DNA of 40,445 nucleotides. Source: DRQF01 sp964559135. Its GTDB lineage: Bacteria; Planctomycetota; GCA-002687715; DRQF01. This document shows, one piece after another, positions 17,101-26,213 of the stretch. The stretch covers positions 1-40,445 of the forward strand of contig CAZLGG010000028.1 of the NCBI GenBank assembly GCA_964559135.1, given 5' to 3'. Below the pieces are notes generated by a model that made no database searches, was not told where the DNA came from, and saw only the letters and a program-made list of their open reading frames with translations. Both the position numbers and the translations under genes were made by a program. Position 1 is the first letter of the stretch; each line of letters starts with the position of its first letter.

Positions 17101-18719
17101 CGACCGTCCCCTCCCGAGGCGTTGACGGGGCCCCGCGAACTGAAGCCGACGAGGTCGTTGGCGTTGTTGGCTTCCCCGTTGCCGGTTCCGCAGCCGTCCG
17201 TTCCGGTCTGGCGCACGTTCTCCGAGGCTCCGACGGTGATGATGTTCTTGGCCGTGGAGGGAGAACCGACCGTGTTCGGCCCGGGGCCGTCGTTCCCCGC
17301 TGCGAAGACGACGCTCAGTTCCTGGAGTCCCGACTGCGTTCCTCGTGCGTCCCGGACGATGAAGTCGTACTCCTGCGCGCTGGAATCATAGTCCGTTATG
17401 GGGCCGCCGAATCCCCATGAGTTGCTCGAGATCCGGGCTCCCTGCGAATAGGCCGTGCTCTCCCAGGATGTCCCCGTGGCGTTGCCGTTGCCGAAGATGG
17501 CGGTCGACCCCACGTGGCTCCAAGGAGCGATCCCCAAACCGTAGTTGTAGCCCCCGGAGTCCTCGACGGCGCTCCCCGTGCCGTTGTTGAAGCCTGCAAT
17601 GATGTGGGCATTGAGGAAGCCGTGGCCCTCCTGCGCTCCGCTCTGCGACGTGGGGTTCAACTGGAAGTCGATCCTCGACGACGGCAGGTCGGGATGTCCG
17701 CTGAGAGACGTCGCGTCATCGACGACGTTGACGGAGAACGAGGAGAATTGGCTCGCGTTGAAGCCCTGCGATGAGAGCCATGCAAGATAGGTCGGCCCAC
17801 CGAGACTCGCACCGTTGACGTTTCCCGCGACGATCTGACCCTGCCGTTCGTCCAGACGCTTGCGAGGGTGACGCTCCTCGATGGCGAAGACACGGGGATG
17901 ATGCGCGAGCTCGCGGACTTGGGCGGGATCCAGGTCCACCATGAGGTTGATGTAGGGCCCCACCTTCACTTGGTGGAGGATGCGACCGCCCAGAGACCCG
18001 ATGAAATCCATGGCGGAACGCACGCCATCTCCATCGACGAGTTGGACGGTCATCGGGAGGAGCACGCCACTTGTCGTCCGGGCGGCCTCGCGCACCGACG
18101 GTGTGACGCGGAAAGCCGGATGGTAAGGGATCGCCAAGCGCATGGACGGGAGTGATGCGGAGAGGCCCTCGAGCATGATGGCCTCCTCGGGAGAAAGTGA
18201 GAGGACGTAGGCGTTGAACGGCATGTACTGGACCACGTCGAGCCCCAAGGCGTCGATGCGACTCCGGTCCGATTCATCGATCGGCCCGTCGAATTGGATC
18301 AGGTAGAGCCCGGCGTCGACAGGGACATTGGAATCCGCGATGTCGCCCAGAAGCCACTCCGCGGAAAGACGGCTGAGCAAATCGATGGGGTGCGCGCCGT
18401 CGAGCAGGTGACCGCTCACGGGGATGAAGTCCATGTCGTCTCGGAGAAATCCTCCGGCTGCAGCAAGGAGGCCTGTCCAATCGCCGAGCCGTTCGTCCAC
18501 GAGATACTGGGTGAACGATTCGTAGGCGTGTCGGCTGACGACACCCTCGTTCGAGCCGAGCAAGGCGTTGATGTCGCCGGCTCCCTTCGGGACCAGAAAT
18601 CGATGGATGGGACCCGGACCGGGTTCTCCCGGATGAAGAAGGCCCTGGGAGGTCTGGGCGGCGACGGTGGTGAAGAGGACGGAACAAAGGACGACGAGGA
18701 CAGACAGAGGACGGAACAT
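14199..18719 (-). CDS. Secreted S8 (subtilisin-like) serine protease with PKD domains and C-terminal repeats
   Basis: A 1506-residue protein. I chose ATG 18719, which follows GGGAGAGG and opens directly into a signal peptide (FRPLSVLVVLCSVLFTTVAA); ATG 18746 adds nine residues. An N-terminal propeptide-like region runs to about residue 290. The S8 catalytic set follows: Asp334 (SVNVVDDATSLSGHPDL), His366 (EGHGFLNAHIIAG), oxyanion Asn476 (FAAGND) and Ser585 (SGTSHSTPAVAAG). A P/PPC-like beta domain comes next, then PKD domain 1 (SWSFGDGST). After it is a jelly-roll segment (GDFESQTSGAAPSGAWTVDF) and PKD 2 and 3 (RVWNFGDGTT, YLWTFGDGAS). The C-terminal 240 residues are four repeats of about 60 residues with a (D/N)(E)DI...DGSD(V/L) pattern. 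It probably digests extracellular protein and is anchored or targeted by its repeats. Confidence 0.9.
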   Translation of the reverse strand: MFRPLSVLVVLCSVLFTTVAAQTSQGLLHPGEPGPGPIHRFLVPKGAGDINALLGSNEGVVSRHAYESFTQYLVDERLGDWTGLLAAAGGFLRDDMDFIPVSGHLLDGAHPIDLLSRLSAEWLLGDIADSNVPVDAGLYLIQFDGPIDESDRSRIDALGLDVVQYMPFNAYVLSLSPEEAIMLEGLSASLPSMRLAIPYHPAFRVTPSVREAARTTSGVLLPMTVQLVDGDGVRSAMDFIGSLGGRILHQVKVGPYINLMVDLDPAQVRELAHHPRVFAIEERHPRKRLDERQGQIVAGNVNGASLGGPTYLAWLSSQGFNASQFSSFSVNVVDDATSLSGHPDLPSSRIDFQLNPTSQSGAQEGHGFLNAHIIAGFNNGTGSAVEDSGGYNYGLGIAPWSHVGSTAIFGNGNATGTSWESTAYSQGARISSNSWGFGGPITDYDSSAQEYDFIVRDARGTQSGLQELSVVFAAGNDGPGPNTVGSPSTAKNIITVGASENVRQTGTDGCGTGNGEANNANDLVGFSSRGPVNASGGDGRWKPEIVAPGTHIQAGVPQSNYNGLSVCDQYFPFGQTLYGWSSGTSHSTPAVAAGAALIYQDSLNNGLGAPSPALQKAILVNTAEYLTGTGANDTLPSNKQGMGRMNLGRAFDGTPKIRVDQTQILSTTGSSHTVTGSVQDPSKPFRVTLCWTDAPGPTTGAPWVNNLDLTVTIAGTTYRGNRFSGALSTTGGTADVRNNTESVFLPAGTTGSFTVTVTATNIAGDGVPGNADSTDQDFALFIYNASTGGPVAPVADFTGTPTSGTAPLTVTFTDLTTGSPSSWSWSFGDGSTSTAQNPTHTYSATGSYAVTLTATGPGGTDSNTKNNYITVSPAPAPGIQDGDFESQTSGAAPSGAWTVDFGTGHVINPTGGTSSDNGLPSSGSKWCEVAADSTNDATPPSNPGGTTTPAVGGAGISQAFTIPSGSHLLSFDAAFLRNEGANQATFNDWMSVDISDGTTVVNLYYADTFTPAPLTSSKYGYAMTAVQNVSADLLALFPASTSSTLFTISVQVGNGGDNVQPSKGYVDNFALTSPVGAPTASFSATPTSGNAPLTVAFTDTSTGSITSRVWNFGDGTTSTATNPTHVYASAGVFTPSLTVVGPGGSDTFAATNLISVGTPPPTADFGASPLNPLPGQNVQFTPLTTGAVTSYLWTFGDGASSSLASPVHAYLAPGSYDVTLTVTGPGGTDSVTKPGFISVTAAGGERIYVSFTATTTLPGLGAVEDEDIVFYDTATGVWSMYMDGSDLGLSGTDVNAFHIFPNGAVAFSIDSASYSLSSLLFGPNGTIMTENDLAYWLPTSTGSTTAGTVFFIFDGSDVGLDTSAEDIDGLYFAADGSFLLISTSGGGSVQGGLNFADEDVLFFLPQSYFTATSGSWLFAFDGSDVALGDAGEDLDALHFDDSSAMLFSTDGVFSATGSTGADEDIAQFVGPFGVTTSGTVSLLFDMSTMGVPESADVDAMTVIPNP

Positions 18720-18858
18720 GGCCTCTCCCAAGCTTCTTGGCGTCAACGAATTGGACGAGTCAACGGCGGACCAGGCGCGACAACGGTTCAGACTACGGAA
18801 TCGCGGTGGCGGAAGTCAAATACCTCGTGAATGACCTCGCCGGGCGGGCGCGTCCCTC

Positions 18859-20259
18859 TCAGCCGATGTGCAGGCTGACGGCGTTCGTCGTTCCCAAGGC
18901 TCCGGGGGCCATTTCGATGACGGCCTGGAGGGTGAGGTCGAAGGAGAAGGGGGGGAGGAACAAGGGGCCCGACCCCCAGGGAGCGGGGAAGGCCTGAAGG
19001 ACGGCGGGGCAACCGGAGAGCCCCACAGTGCCGGCCAGGGTGAAGACGAAGGGTTGAAGGGTGGGAACCAACGGACACGGCGCGAAGCTCATCGCACCGA
19101 TGCCGAACGGCAGGGCGAGAGCGTCAAAGTAGTCCGGTTCGGCCAAGACCGCAAAGATGGCGAAGGGGGCCGGGGCGGGATTGCCAGGAGGTTGCACCAC
19201 GGACACGTTGAGAGCCGAACCGGCGGGGAGAGGCACGATTCGAGGGACTCCGCCCACGGTGCCGTTCACGAAAAGCAGATCGACGGCCGAGCCGGAGCCG
19301 CTCGTGAGGGTGCCGTCGGCCGCGGGATTCTGGGCGAAAAAGTGGGCCTCGTCCACACCGATGTCGGGGGCGGCCGCAATCGCGCGGATGTCTCCTTCCC
19401 AGTCGGTGGTGGGAAGAGAGGGAATCGTGACGCCTGCGTCGATGCACGGAGAGGCGGCGTTGGCGAGGTGGAAGTCTTCAGCGGCGCCGTCCACGAAGAG
19501 CGGGTTCGACGCGATGTTTCCCGCACCTGCTCCGGTCCATCCGCCCGACACGTCGCAGTGGTCGAAGAGCACGGCGGACGCCACGGCGTCCACTTCGGTG
19601 GGCGCATTCGACCACAATATGCAGTTGACGAGGGTGGGAGACGAACTGGCCGTCGAGAGTCCGCCGCCGAAGTCGGCCAGGTTGCCGTAGAGAGTACAAT
19701 TCACAAGCGTCGGCCCGGTCCCGAAGATGCACGCCACGGCGCCGCCAGCTCCCCCCATGCTCCAGTTCCCGGTGAACACCGTGTTGCGAACGAGGGGGGC
19801 TGCGTCCACGCTGGCGAGTCCCGCGCCGTATCCCGCTAGGGCCATGTTGAGACGAACGATGCAGTCGTCGATGGTGGGGGAGGAATTGTTGGCGCAATGG
19901 ATGCCGCCACCTTCGGCCGCCAGGCCGTTCGTGAGGGTGAAGCCGACAAGATGCGCGCCCGAGCCTTCGCCATTCACGAACGACACCACCGAGCCGGATT
20001 GCCCTCCGTCGATCACGGTGGCCGCCGGCCCCGCCACGGAGCGCAATTCGACGGCTTTGCCAATGAAGTCCACGTTCTCCGCGTAGACGCCAGGCTGGAC
20101 GAGGATGACTTCGCCGCCCTGGGCCGCGACGATTGCCGACTGAATCGTGGAGAAGCCCGCGGGAACCTGGAGTACGGTTTGAGCGACGAGTGTTCCGGCC
20201 GGCCCCAAGAACAGGAGGAGCGCCGCCAGAGCGACGCTCCTCCCTCGCGTGCCGGTCAT
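18859..20259 (-). CDS. Secreted right-handed beta-helix protein
   Basis: A 466-residue protein. The start is ATG 20259, 14 nt below the stop of the upstream secreted-protein gene. The open frame continues upstream only as antisense-like sequence inside that gene. A signal peptide (RGRSVALAALLLFLGPAGTLVAQ) is followed by VLQVPAGFSTIQSAIVAAQGGEVILVQPGVYAENV, the standard opening of parallel beta-helix/pectate-lyase-like proteins. About six coils follow with recurrent SSPT(I/L)..C(I/T) turns (residues about 95-240). Such proteins bind or cleave polysaccharide, but no lyase or hydrolase residues can be assigned here. The last 130 residues form a C-terminal beta domain ending QAVIEMAPGALGTTNAVSLHIG, related to the tail of the neighbouring secreted proteins. 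Confidence 0.82.
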   Translation of the reverse strand: MTGTRGRSVALAALLLFLGPAGTLVAQTVLQVPAGFSTIQSAIVAAQGGEVILVQPGVYAENVDFIGKAVELRSVAGPAATVIDGGQSGSVVSFVNGEGSGAHLVGFTLTNGLAAEGGGIHCANNSSPTIDDCIVRLNMALAGYGAGLASVDAAPLVRNTVFTGNWSMGGAGGAVACIFGTGPTLVNCTLYGNLADFGGGLSTASSSPTLVNCILWSNAPTEVDAVASAVLFDHCDVSGGWTGAGAGNIASNPLFVDGAAEDFHLANAASPCIDAGVTIPSLPTTDWEGDIRAIAAAPDIGVDEAHFFAQNPAADGTLTSGSGSAVDLLFVNGTVGGVPRIVPLPAGSALNVSVVQPPGNPAPAPFAIFAVLAEPDYFDALALPFGIGAMSFAPCPLVPTLQPFVFTLAGTVGLSGCPAVLQAFPAPWGSGPLFLPPFSFDLTLQAVIEMAPGALGTTNAVSLHIG

Positions 20260-20273
20260 CGCTGCGATCGAAT

Positions 20274-22259
20274 TCAAGGAACGATGGTGACGTCGACCGC
20301 GTTGGATGCCGCCAGGACCGCCGGTCCTCCGGTGAGGATCAAGGCCTGGAAAGTGAGGAAGTTGCCCAGCGGCAAGGGCGGCGTCGGGAACGTGATGGTC
20401 TGAGTTCCGTCGACTTGCAACCGGAAGAAGAAGTCGGGAAGGGCGATCTGGGTGCCGTCGCCCACGACAATGATCCCCGTCGGAAGACCGGTCATGGGGT
20501 CGAGTCCCGTCCCGAGATCCAGTTGCCCGATGCCGGGGAAGACGGCCAAGCCCGTCGAGAGCGGTCCCGCCAGAAGAACGATCGGTTGGTCCGGTTGCCC
20601 CATGAACGTCATGGTGAAGGGATCCCCCGTCCGGGCATTCGCGGCAAACGGGCCGTTGGAGCCGAAGCTGACCGGCAAGTTGTTGGCGTCCACGGCGTTG
20701 TTGATGTCGAATTCCGCCAAGCCGGGTTGGGGTGCCTGCCCGTTGCTGGTGATGAGGTTGAAGAACTCGATGTCGTCGATGGCGATGTGGTGATCGTTGC
20801 CGCCACCGTCCATCTGCGCCCGGAAGCGGATCTGCACCACTTGTCCGAGGAACGCCGAGAGGTTGATCGCCTGCGCCTGCCAACCGGCCCCCAAGTGTCC
20901 GATGGGGGGCACGATGTCGAGGACCGGGATGCCTCCGGGGTAGGTGAGGACGTCGATGTGGAGAAAGTTCTCCGAGACCGAAGCCCCGCCCGCATTCGTG
21001 TTGTTGCTGTACAGCCAGAACTTGAGGGCCGGATTGGTGGCTGCGGCCAGATCGAGGCAGGGACTCCGCAGCGAAACCGCGGACTCGTTCGTGTTCGTGT
21101 CGTCGCAGTAGGCGTAGAAGCCGGTCCCGGAGTGGTCGGAGCCGGGTTGACCGTTGTTGGGTGCGGCGGCGGTTTCGAACAACCAATCCGTGGCCCCGTC
21201 GGTCGTTTCCTGCTCGTAGAGCGGGGGCGGGGCGGATGATCCCGGCACGGCTCCGAACGTATCCAGCGATTCCAACACGGGGTAGTTCGAGAGATACGTC
21301 GGAGACGGAGAATTGACGCTCACGTTGAAGGAGTCATTGGCCGTGTTCTGGTCGGGAGCGTAGGTCAAGAACACCTGAACCGTGTGCATGCCGGGCGTGG
21401 AGAGGTCGATCGTGCCGTTGAATGTGATCTGCTCCGTTTGGCCGGTCATCAGCGTATTCGCGAGGTTGTGGACCTCGAATATGGCGGTGCCGTTGTCGAC
21501 GAAGTAGGCGAAGGTGACCTGCGTGCCGGCGGCGATGGTGTTCAGTCCCGAGTTTCGAACCTGAACGGTGACCGCCTCGGCGTTGCCAAGCACATCGCAC
21601 TGATTCGCCGGAGTCACGGGGGCTATGAGCTTTTCGCACCACAGGTCGTCTGCAAAGGCGGGGCTGTAGTAGATCGTGCCGTTCCAGATCCGGGAGACCG
21701 AGCCCGGTGTCGGTCCGCCGAACATGGCGCCGAACGCGTAGGCGACCCCGAATCCCTCGTTGATCGTCAGATTCGCGTCGGAAGCGGCGACGCCTTGGAA
21801 GTTGCTGCCGTTCGTGTAGTTGATGGCCGGTGCGCCGACCACCGTGATGTAGAGACCGCGTGTCTCCCCCGGTGCGAGGTTGATCGACACGATTCCCGGC
21901 CCGAGAGGGGTCGGCATGTTGACGCCAGCCGAAGTGACGTTCAAGACCGTGGCGACGAGATTCCACTGCATCGGATCCGTCGGTGTGTTGGCGTTTTGCT
22001 GCATCGACCCCATCGTGCCCGTGGCATTCGGGTCCGGAATGACGGTGTAGATTTCTATGTTCCAGCTTCCGGCGTCGACATTGACGTCGAAGGTCGACAG
22101 GATGATGGGCGTCGAGGCGACCACGTCGAACATGTTGCCCGCCTGACCGTTGTTGGACATGAACGTCGTCGTCAGGCTCGATTGGGCGGCTGCCGAGCCC
22201 GAAAGCACGACGATGAGGGCGGTGGCGACGACGGGAGCGATGTGTTTGCTGATCTGCAT
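20274..22259 (-). CDS. Large secreted beta-rich protein (N-module, CARDB-like, MAM-like, C-module)
   Basis: A 661-residue protein with start ATG 22259 after AGGAAAAAGCAAC (an in-frame ATG at 22283 is less likely). Signal peptide: SKHIAPVVATALIVVLSGSAAAQ. Residues about 34-205 form a module (NNGQAGNMFDVVA...YITVV...AINYTNG...WNGTIYY) shared with the 382-residue plus-strand protein at 26522. Residues about 215-320 are CARDB-like (VTVQVRNSGLNTIAAGTQV). Residues about 335-525 are MAM/jelly-roll-like, with WLFETAAAPNNG, SPCLDLAAATNPALKFWLY and IAIDDIEFF. The last 130 residues are the shared terminal module (APQPGLAEFDINNA to SNAVDVTIVP). No catalytic motif is visible. It is probably an extracellular adhesin or matrix protein. 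It sits 20 nt below the 715-frame paralogue in one transcript. Confidence 0.8.
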   Translation of the reverse strand: MQISKHIAPVVATALIVVLSGSAAAQSSLTTTFMSNNGQAGNMFDVVASTPIILSTFDVNVDAGSWNIEIYTVIPDPNATGTMGSMQQNANTPTDPMQWNLVATVLNVTSAGVNMPTPLGPGIVSINLAPGETRGLYITVVGAPAINYTNGSNFQGVAASDANLTINEGFGVAYAFGAMFGGPTPGSVSRIWNGTIYYSPAFADDLWCEKLIAPVTPANQCDVLGNAEAVTVQVRNSGLNTIAAGTQVTFAYFVDNGTAIFEVHNLANTLMTGQTEQITFNGTIDLSTPGMHTVQVFLTYAPDQNTANDSFNVSVNSPSPTYLSNYPVLESLDTFGAVPGSSAPPPLYEQETTDGATDWLFETAAAPNNGQPGSDHSGTGFYAYCDDTNTNESAVSLRSPCLDLAAATNPALKFWLYSNNTNAGGASVSENFLHIDVLTYPGGIPVLDIVPPIGHLGAGWQAQAINLSAFLGQVVQIRFRAQMDGGGNDHHIAIDDIEFFNLITSNGQAPQPGLAEFDINNAVDANNLPVSFGSNGPFAANARTGDPFTMTFMGQPDQPIVLLAGPLSTGLAVFPGIGQLDLGTGLDPMTGLPTGIIVVGDGTQIALPDFFFRLQVDGTQTITFPTPPLPLGNFLTFQALILTGGPAVLAASNAVDVTIVP

Positions 22260-22279
22260 GTTGCTTTTTCCTCTCTCTC

Positions 22280-24346
22280 TCAAGGCGTAATCGTGAGTTC
22301 GACGGCGTTGGTGATACCGGCCAGTTGCGGGGCGGGAGCGAGGATCACGGCCTGGAAGGTCGTGAGGATGCCCGGGGGGAGATTCGGCGTCCCGAACGAG
22401 ATGTCGGCGATCCCCGCGGCGTCGGTCCTGAAGAAGAAATCAGGAAGGCCGAGCTGCGTTCCGTCCGCCAGCAGTGCGATGCCGGTGGGGATGCCTGCCG
22501 TGTTGGGCGGGCCGCCGATGTCCAGAATCCCGACTCCCGGAAACGTCACGTTGGCGACGTTGAGGTTGCCGGCCAAAAGAACGATGGCCTGGTTGGGATT
22601 TCCCTCGAAGTGGAAATCGATGGAGCCCTGCACGGATGCGTTGGCGAAAAAGGGGCCGTTGACGCCGTTGGGCACGGTGAAGCCGATGACGTCTTGTGCG
22701 TTATTGATGTCCAGGACGGCGATACCCGGCTGGGGCGCTTGCCCCGGGGAAGCGGTGAAGTCATCGACCATCACGTCGTCGATGGCGAGGTCGTGGGAGG
22801 TCCCGCCTCCATCGCTGGAGCCTCTGAATTGGATCTGGATCGTCTGGCCGACGTAGGGAGTCAGGTCCACGAACTGGGGCCGCCAGTCCGCCGTGATGTG
22901 CCCAATGGCCGGTATGGCGTCGGGGATCACCACCGGCCCCGGGTAGGTGATGATGTCGACATGGAGGAAGTTCTCATTGGCCGTCGTCGGCGTGGCGAGG
23001 TTGTTGCTGTAGACCCAGAACGTGAGGGCGGGAGTCGTCAAAGAAGTCAGGTCGAGGCACGGCGAGATCAGGTTGACCGCCATGTGGTTGCCGGCATCGT
23101 TCACGTACGGATAAAAACCTGTTCCCGTCGTGTGGTCCGCCGAGGGGCCGCCTCCGCCGGGAGTCGTCGAGTTCGAGAACACCCAGTCCGAGAAATTGCC
23201 CGAAGCGTCATTGGTGTCCTGGCGCCAGTTGGCCGGGGGTGTCGTTTGGCCGATGGCGGAGGTCGGTCCGTCGAAGTTCTCGATGAAAGGGTAGCTCGTC
23301 ACGAGGGACAGCGAGCCGCTGCGCACCGTTTTCGACTTCGAATCGTTGCTGGGGTCGGCATCGCCCGCGAGCGGCGTCAAACTGACCGTGATCGAGTGGT
23401 TGCCGACCGAAGAGAAATCCACCGTTGCGGTGAACGTGAACGATTCCGAGTCTCCGGTGTTGAGCACGGCCGAGGTCATGAACGTCTCGGTCGCCATCGA
23501 TGCTCCGTTGTCGGCGTTCAACGACAGAGTGATGGAGGTGCCGGCCGGGATCGAATTCATACCGAAATTGCTGACGACGGCCGTCACCGTTTCGGTGGTC
23601 GAAAGCAGACCGCAATCCGTCGGTGTATCAGCCGGGGCGTCGATGGAAGTCAGTGCAAGATCGTCCATGGCGACGGGCGCGTAGGTGATCTCGATGACGG
23701 GCACGAAGTCGGGCCCTCCGAGGATGGACGTCGTTGCCGCGCAGGATGTGACCGAACCGTAGCGGTTTCCGCCCACGGCTCCGATAGCGCCCGACACGCA
23801 GTCCAGGGATGAGCCCCACAGGGGGCTCCCCGAACATTGATTCAGCTGGATGATGAGGTCGTTTCCGGAGGAAGGATCGTAGAGGAACGGTGTATCCAGA
23901 CCGACCGGAATGAATGTGGCGGTCGTCGTTCCGGACGCGGGGACGGGGCCCCCCGTCCAACTGGTTGTCTTCACGACGGTGCTGTTCAAAAAGTTCGAGG
24001 CGAACGTCGAGCTGTGAGCGCCGAGGATGTAGTTCGTGCTCGCCTCTCCCATGGTCACCTGGAAGTTGGGGAAGTTGAAGGCCTGCACGGTCGCCGTCGC
24101 CGACGCGGCCCTGAAGGCGATGTCGGTGATGATGATCGGCGCGGAGAGTGCGAACTGGCCGGAGTCGTAGTGGAATTGCCAGGTCTGGGGATTCGCGAAA
24201 TTGAACGGGAATGGCGAGACGGCGTTGCCGTCGGTCGTTTCAAACCCCATGGGGAGAGTCTGGGTCAATTGAGCGGGGGCTCCCAGTGCCAAGGTCAAGA
24301 CGATGAGGGCACTGAGCAACCCAAGGGTGATTCTGTTGGATGACAT
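22280..24346 (-). CDS. Large secreted beta-rich protein, paralogue of its downstream neighbour
   Basis: A 688-residue protein from ATG 24346 (weak GAGAGA SD). Translation from the upstream ATG at 24427 is excluded because the promoter lies there. Signal peptide: NRITLGLLSALIVLTLALGAPAQ. The N-terminal module (about 30-215) differs from that of its neighbour (FQVTMGEASTNYILG, then PFLYDPSSGNDLIIQL). From about residue 230 the order is the same: a CARDB-like domain (VTAVVSNFGMNSIPAGTSITLSL), a MAM/jelly-roll-like domain (SPCLDLTSLTTPALTFWVYS, LAIDDVMV) and the terminal module APQPGIAVLDINNA to TNAVELTITP. The two genes therefore share their last two thirds but have swapped N-terminal domains. 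It is first in the operon with the 20274 gene and probably the beta-helix gene. Confidence 0.8.
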   Translation of the reverse strand: MSSNRITLGLLSALIVLTLALGAPAQLTQTLPMGFETTDGNAVSPFPFNFANPQTWQFHYDSGQFALSAPIIITDIAFRAASATATVQAFNFPNFQVTMGEASTNYILGAHSSTFASNFLNSTVVKTTSWTGGPVPASGTTTATFIPVGLDTPFLYDPSSGNDLIIQLNQCSGSPLWGSSLDCVSGAIGAVGGNRYGSVTSCAATTSILGGPDFVPVIEITYAPVAMDDLALTSIDAPADTPTDCGLLSTTETVTAVVSNFGMNSIPAGTSITLSLNADNGASMATETFMTSAVLNTGDSESFTFTATVDFSSVGNHSITVSLTPLAGDADPSNDSKSKTVRSGSLSLVTSYPFIENFDGPTSAIGQTTPPANWRQDTNDASGNFSDWVFSNSTTPGGGGPSADHTTGTGFYPYVNDAGNHMAVNLISPCLDLTSLTTPALTFWVYSNNLATPTTANENFLHVDIITYPGPVVIPDAIPAIGHITADWRPQFVDLTPYVGQTIQIQFRGSSDGGGTSHDLAIDDVMVDDFTASPGQAPQPGIAVLDINNAQDVIGFTVPNGVNGPFFANASVQGSIDFHFEGNPNQAIVLLAGNLNVANVTFPGVGILDIGGPPNTAGIPTGIALLADGTQLGLPDFFFRTDAAGIADISFGTPNLPPGILTTFQAVILAPAPQLAGITNAVELTITP

Positions 24347-24425
24347 GTTGTTCTCTCGGTCACGAACGGCAGGTGGCTCCGGGAGGGCTCGGCTTGCGAA
24401 CCTTTCCATCAGTCGGACTGGGTGC

Positions 24426-24455
24426 ATTAGAACCCCAAAGGGCCCACCGAGTCAA
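24426..24455 (-). promoter_or_regulatory. Sigma70-type promoter for the minus-strand secreted-protein operon
   Basis: Read on the minus strand, TTGACT (24455-24450) is separated by 18 bp from TCTAAT (24431-24426). Each hexamer matches the consensus at five of six positions. Transcription would start near 24419, leaving a leader of about 73 nt before ATG 24346. It supports the downstream choice of start codon. Confidence 0.6.
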
Positions 24456-24503
24456 CGATGCAGATCAAGTCATCTTTCTTTCGCGGTCGCGTCGAGCGGG
24501 ATT

Positions 24504-26213
24504 TCAGCCCCTGCGCCCCTTCTTTTGCATCCGGGCCCACTTGTCCTTGAGGGCCACGGTGCGGAGGAAGACGAGGTGATCGGCCCGAGAGTCCACGGGG
24601 TCGGGGGTGAAGTAGCCGAGGCGCTCGAATTGCACGCGTTCGCCGCTCGCCAAGTCGGCCAGGCACGGCTCGAGGCGGCATCCGTGTCGCACCACGAGTG
24701 ACGCGGGGTTGAGGTTGTCTTTCCAATCCCCGCCCTCGGGAACGTCTTCCGGCTTCTCGGCGGAAAACAGGTGGTCGAAGAGACGAACCTCCGCCTCCAC
24801 ACTCGTGGCGGCATCGACCCAGTGGATCGTCCCCTTCACTTTGCGCCCGTCCGGCGCATCACCGCCTCGCGTGGCGGGGTCGTAGGTGCATTCCAGTGCG
24901 ACCACGTGCCCAGAGGAGTCCTTCACAACATTCTGGCAAGTAATGAAGTATGCATACCGGAGGCGAACTTCTCGCCCCGGAGCCAGCCGGAAGAACTTCT
25001 TGGGCGGATCTTCGAGGAAGTCGCTGCGCTCGATGTAGATCTCCCGCGAGAAAGCGACCTTGCGTGTTCCGGCGTCCGGGTCCTGAGGATTGTTGATGCA
25101 GTCCAGTTCCTCGTGTTGACCTTCCGGGTAGTTGGTGAGGATGACTTTCAATGGGTCGAGGACGGCCAACCTTCTGGGTGTTTCTTCGTTGAGCTGTTCG
25201 CGGATGACGTGTTCGAGGAGGGCGATGTCCGTGACCCCGTCGAACTTGGTCACGCCGATGATCTCGCAGAATCGGCGAAGCGATTCGGGGGGATATCCGC
25301 GGCGGCGCATGCCTCGCAGGGTCGGGAGTCGGGGGTCGTCCCATCCCGACACATGTCCGTCTCGGACGAGTTCGAGAAGTTTGCGTTTGCTCATCACCGT
25401 GTACGTCAGGTTGAGGCGCGCGAACTCGATCTGGCGGGGCCGGTGGATCGGAAGCTGTTGTATCAACCAATCATAGAGCGGCCTGTGGTTTTCGAATTCC
25501 AAGGTACAAAGAGAATGAGTGATGCCCTCGATGGAGTCGGAATAGCCGTGGGCGAAGTCGTAGGTGGGATAGATGCACCAGGCGTCGCCGGTCCTGTGGT
25601 GGGTCGCCTTTTTGATCCGGTAGAGGACCGGATCACGGAGGTTCATGTTCGAAGAGGCCATGTCGATCTTGGCGCGAAGGACGCAGCTCCCCTCATCCAT
25701 CTCTCCTTGGCGCATCCTGGCGAAGAGATCCAGATTCTCCTCGACGGTGCGGTCCCGGTACGGGCTGGGCGTACCGGGGCGGGTGACGCTTCCCCGCGTC
25801 TCACGGATCTCCTCCGGGCTTTGGGAGTCCACGTAGGCCTTCCCTTGGCGGATCAAGTCCACGGCATAGCCGTACAGGGTCTCGAAATAGTCTGACGCGT
25901 AGAAGAGTCGGTCATCCCAGTCGAACCCGAGCCAGTGGACGTCTTCCTGGATCGCCGCGATGTATTCTTCTTCCTCGACGACCGGGTTCGTATCGTCAAA
26001 CCTTAGATTGCACAGACCTCCGAACTCCTTGGCTATCCCGAAGTTGAGGCAGATCGACTTGGCGTGCCCGATGTGGAGATAGCCGTTCGGCTCGGGGGGG
26101 AAACGGGTGTGGACCCGCCCTTCGTTCTTGTTCGAGGCGACGTCGTCGGCGACGATCTGGCGGATGAAGTCCAAGGATCGCTCGGGCTCCTCGTCTCGTT
26201 CTTCGGCGGTCAT
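24504..26213 (-). CDS. glnS: Glutaminyl-tRNA synthetase
   Basis: A 569-residue class I aminoacyl-tRNA synthetase that charges tRNA-Gln with glutamine in the cytosol. The Rossmann domain has the HIGH motif within FPPEPNGYLHIGHAKSICLN. The acceptor-binding region carries the GlnRS-specific LRFDDTNPVVEEEEYI and GWDDPRLPTLRGMRRRGYPPES. The KMSKS counterpart is VMSKRKL. The C-terminal beta-barrels contain FSREIYIERSDFLEDPPKKFFRL and KGTIHWVDA, as in bacterial GlnRS. Length is as expected (about 550-570). The presence of GlnRS means glutamine can be charged directly. It is a stand-alone gene divergent from the 26522 gene and upstream of the secreted-protein operon, which has its own promoter. Confidence 0.97.
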   Translation of the reverse strand: MTAEERDEEPERSLDFIRQIVADDVASNKNEGRVHTRFPPEPNGYLHIGHAKSICLNFGIAKEFGGLCNLRFDDTNPVVEEEEYIAAIQEDVHWLGFDWDDRLFYASDYFETLYGYAVDLIRQGKAYVDSQSPEEIRETRGSVTRPGTPSPYRDRTVEENLDLFARMRQGEMDEGSCVLRAKIDMASSNMNLRDPVLYRIKKATHHRTGDAWCIYPTYDFAHGYSDSIEGITHSLCTLEFENHRPLYDWLIQQLPIHRPRQIEFARLNLTYTVMSKRKLLELVRDGHVSGWDDPRLPTLRGMRRRGYPPESLRRFCEIIGVTKFDGVTDIALLEHVIREQLNEETPRRLAVLDPLKVILTNYPEGQHEELDCINNPQDPDAGTRKVAFSREIYIERSDFLEDPPKKFFRLAPGREVRLRYAYFITCQNVVKDSSGHVVALECTYDPATRGGDAPDGRKVKGTIHWVDAATSVEAEVRLFDHLFSAEKPEDVPEGGDWKDNLNPASLVVRHGCRLEPCLADLASGERVQFERLGYFTPDPVDSRADHLVFLRTVALKDKWARMQKKGRRG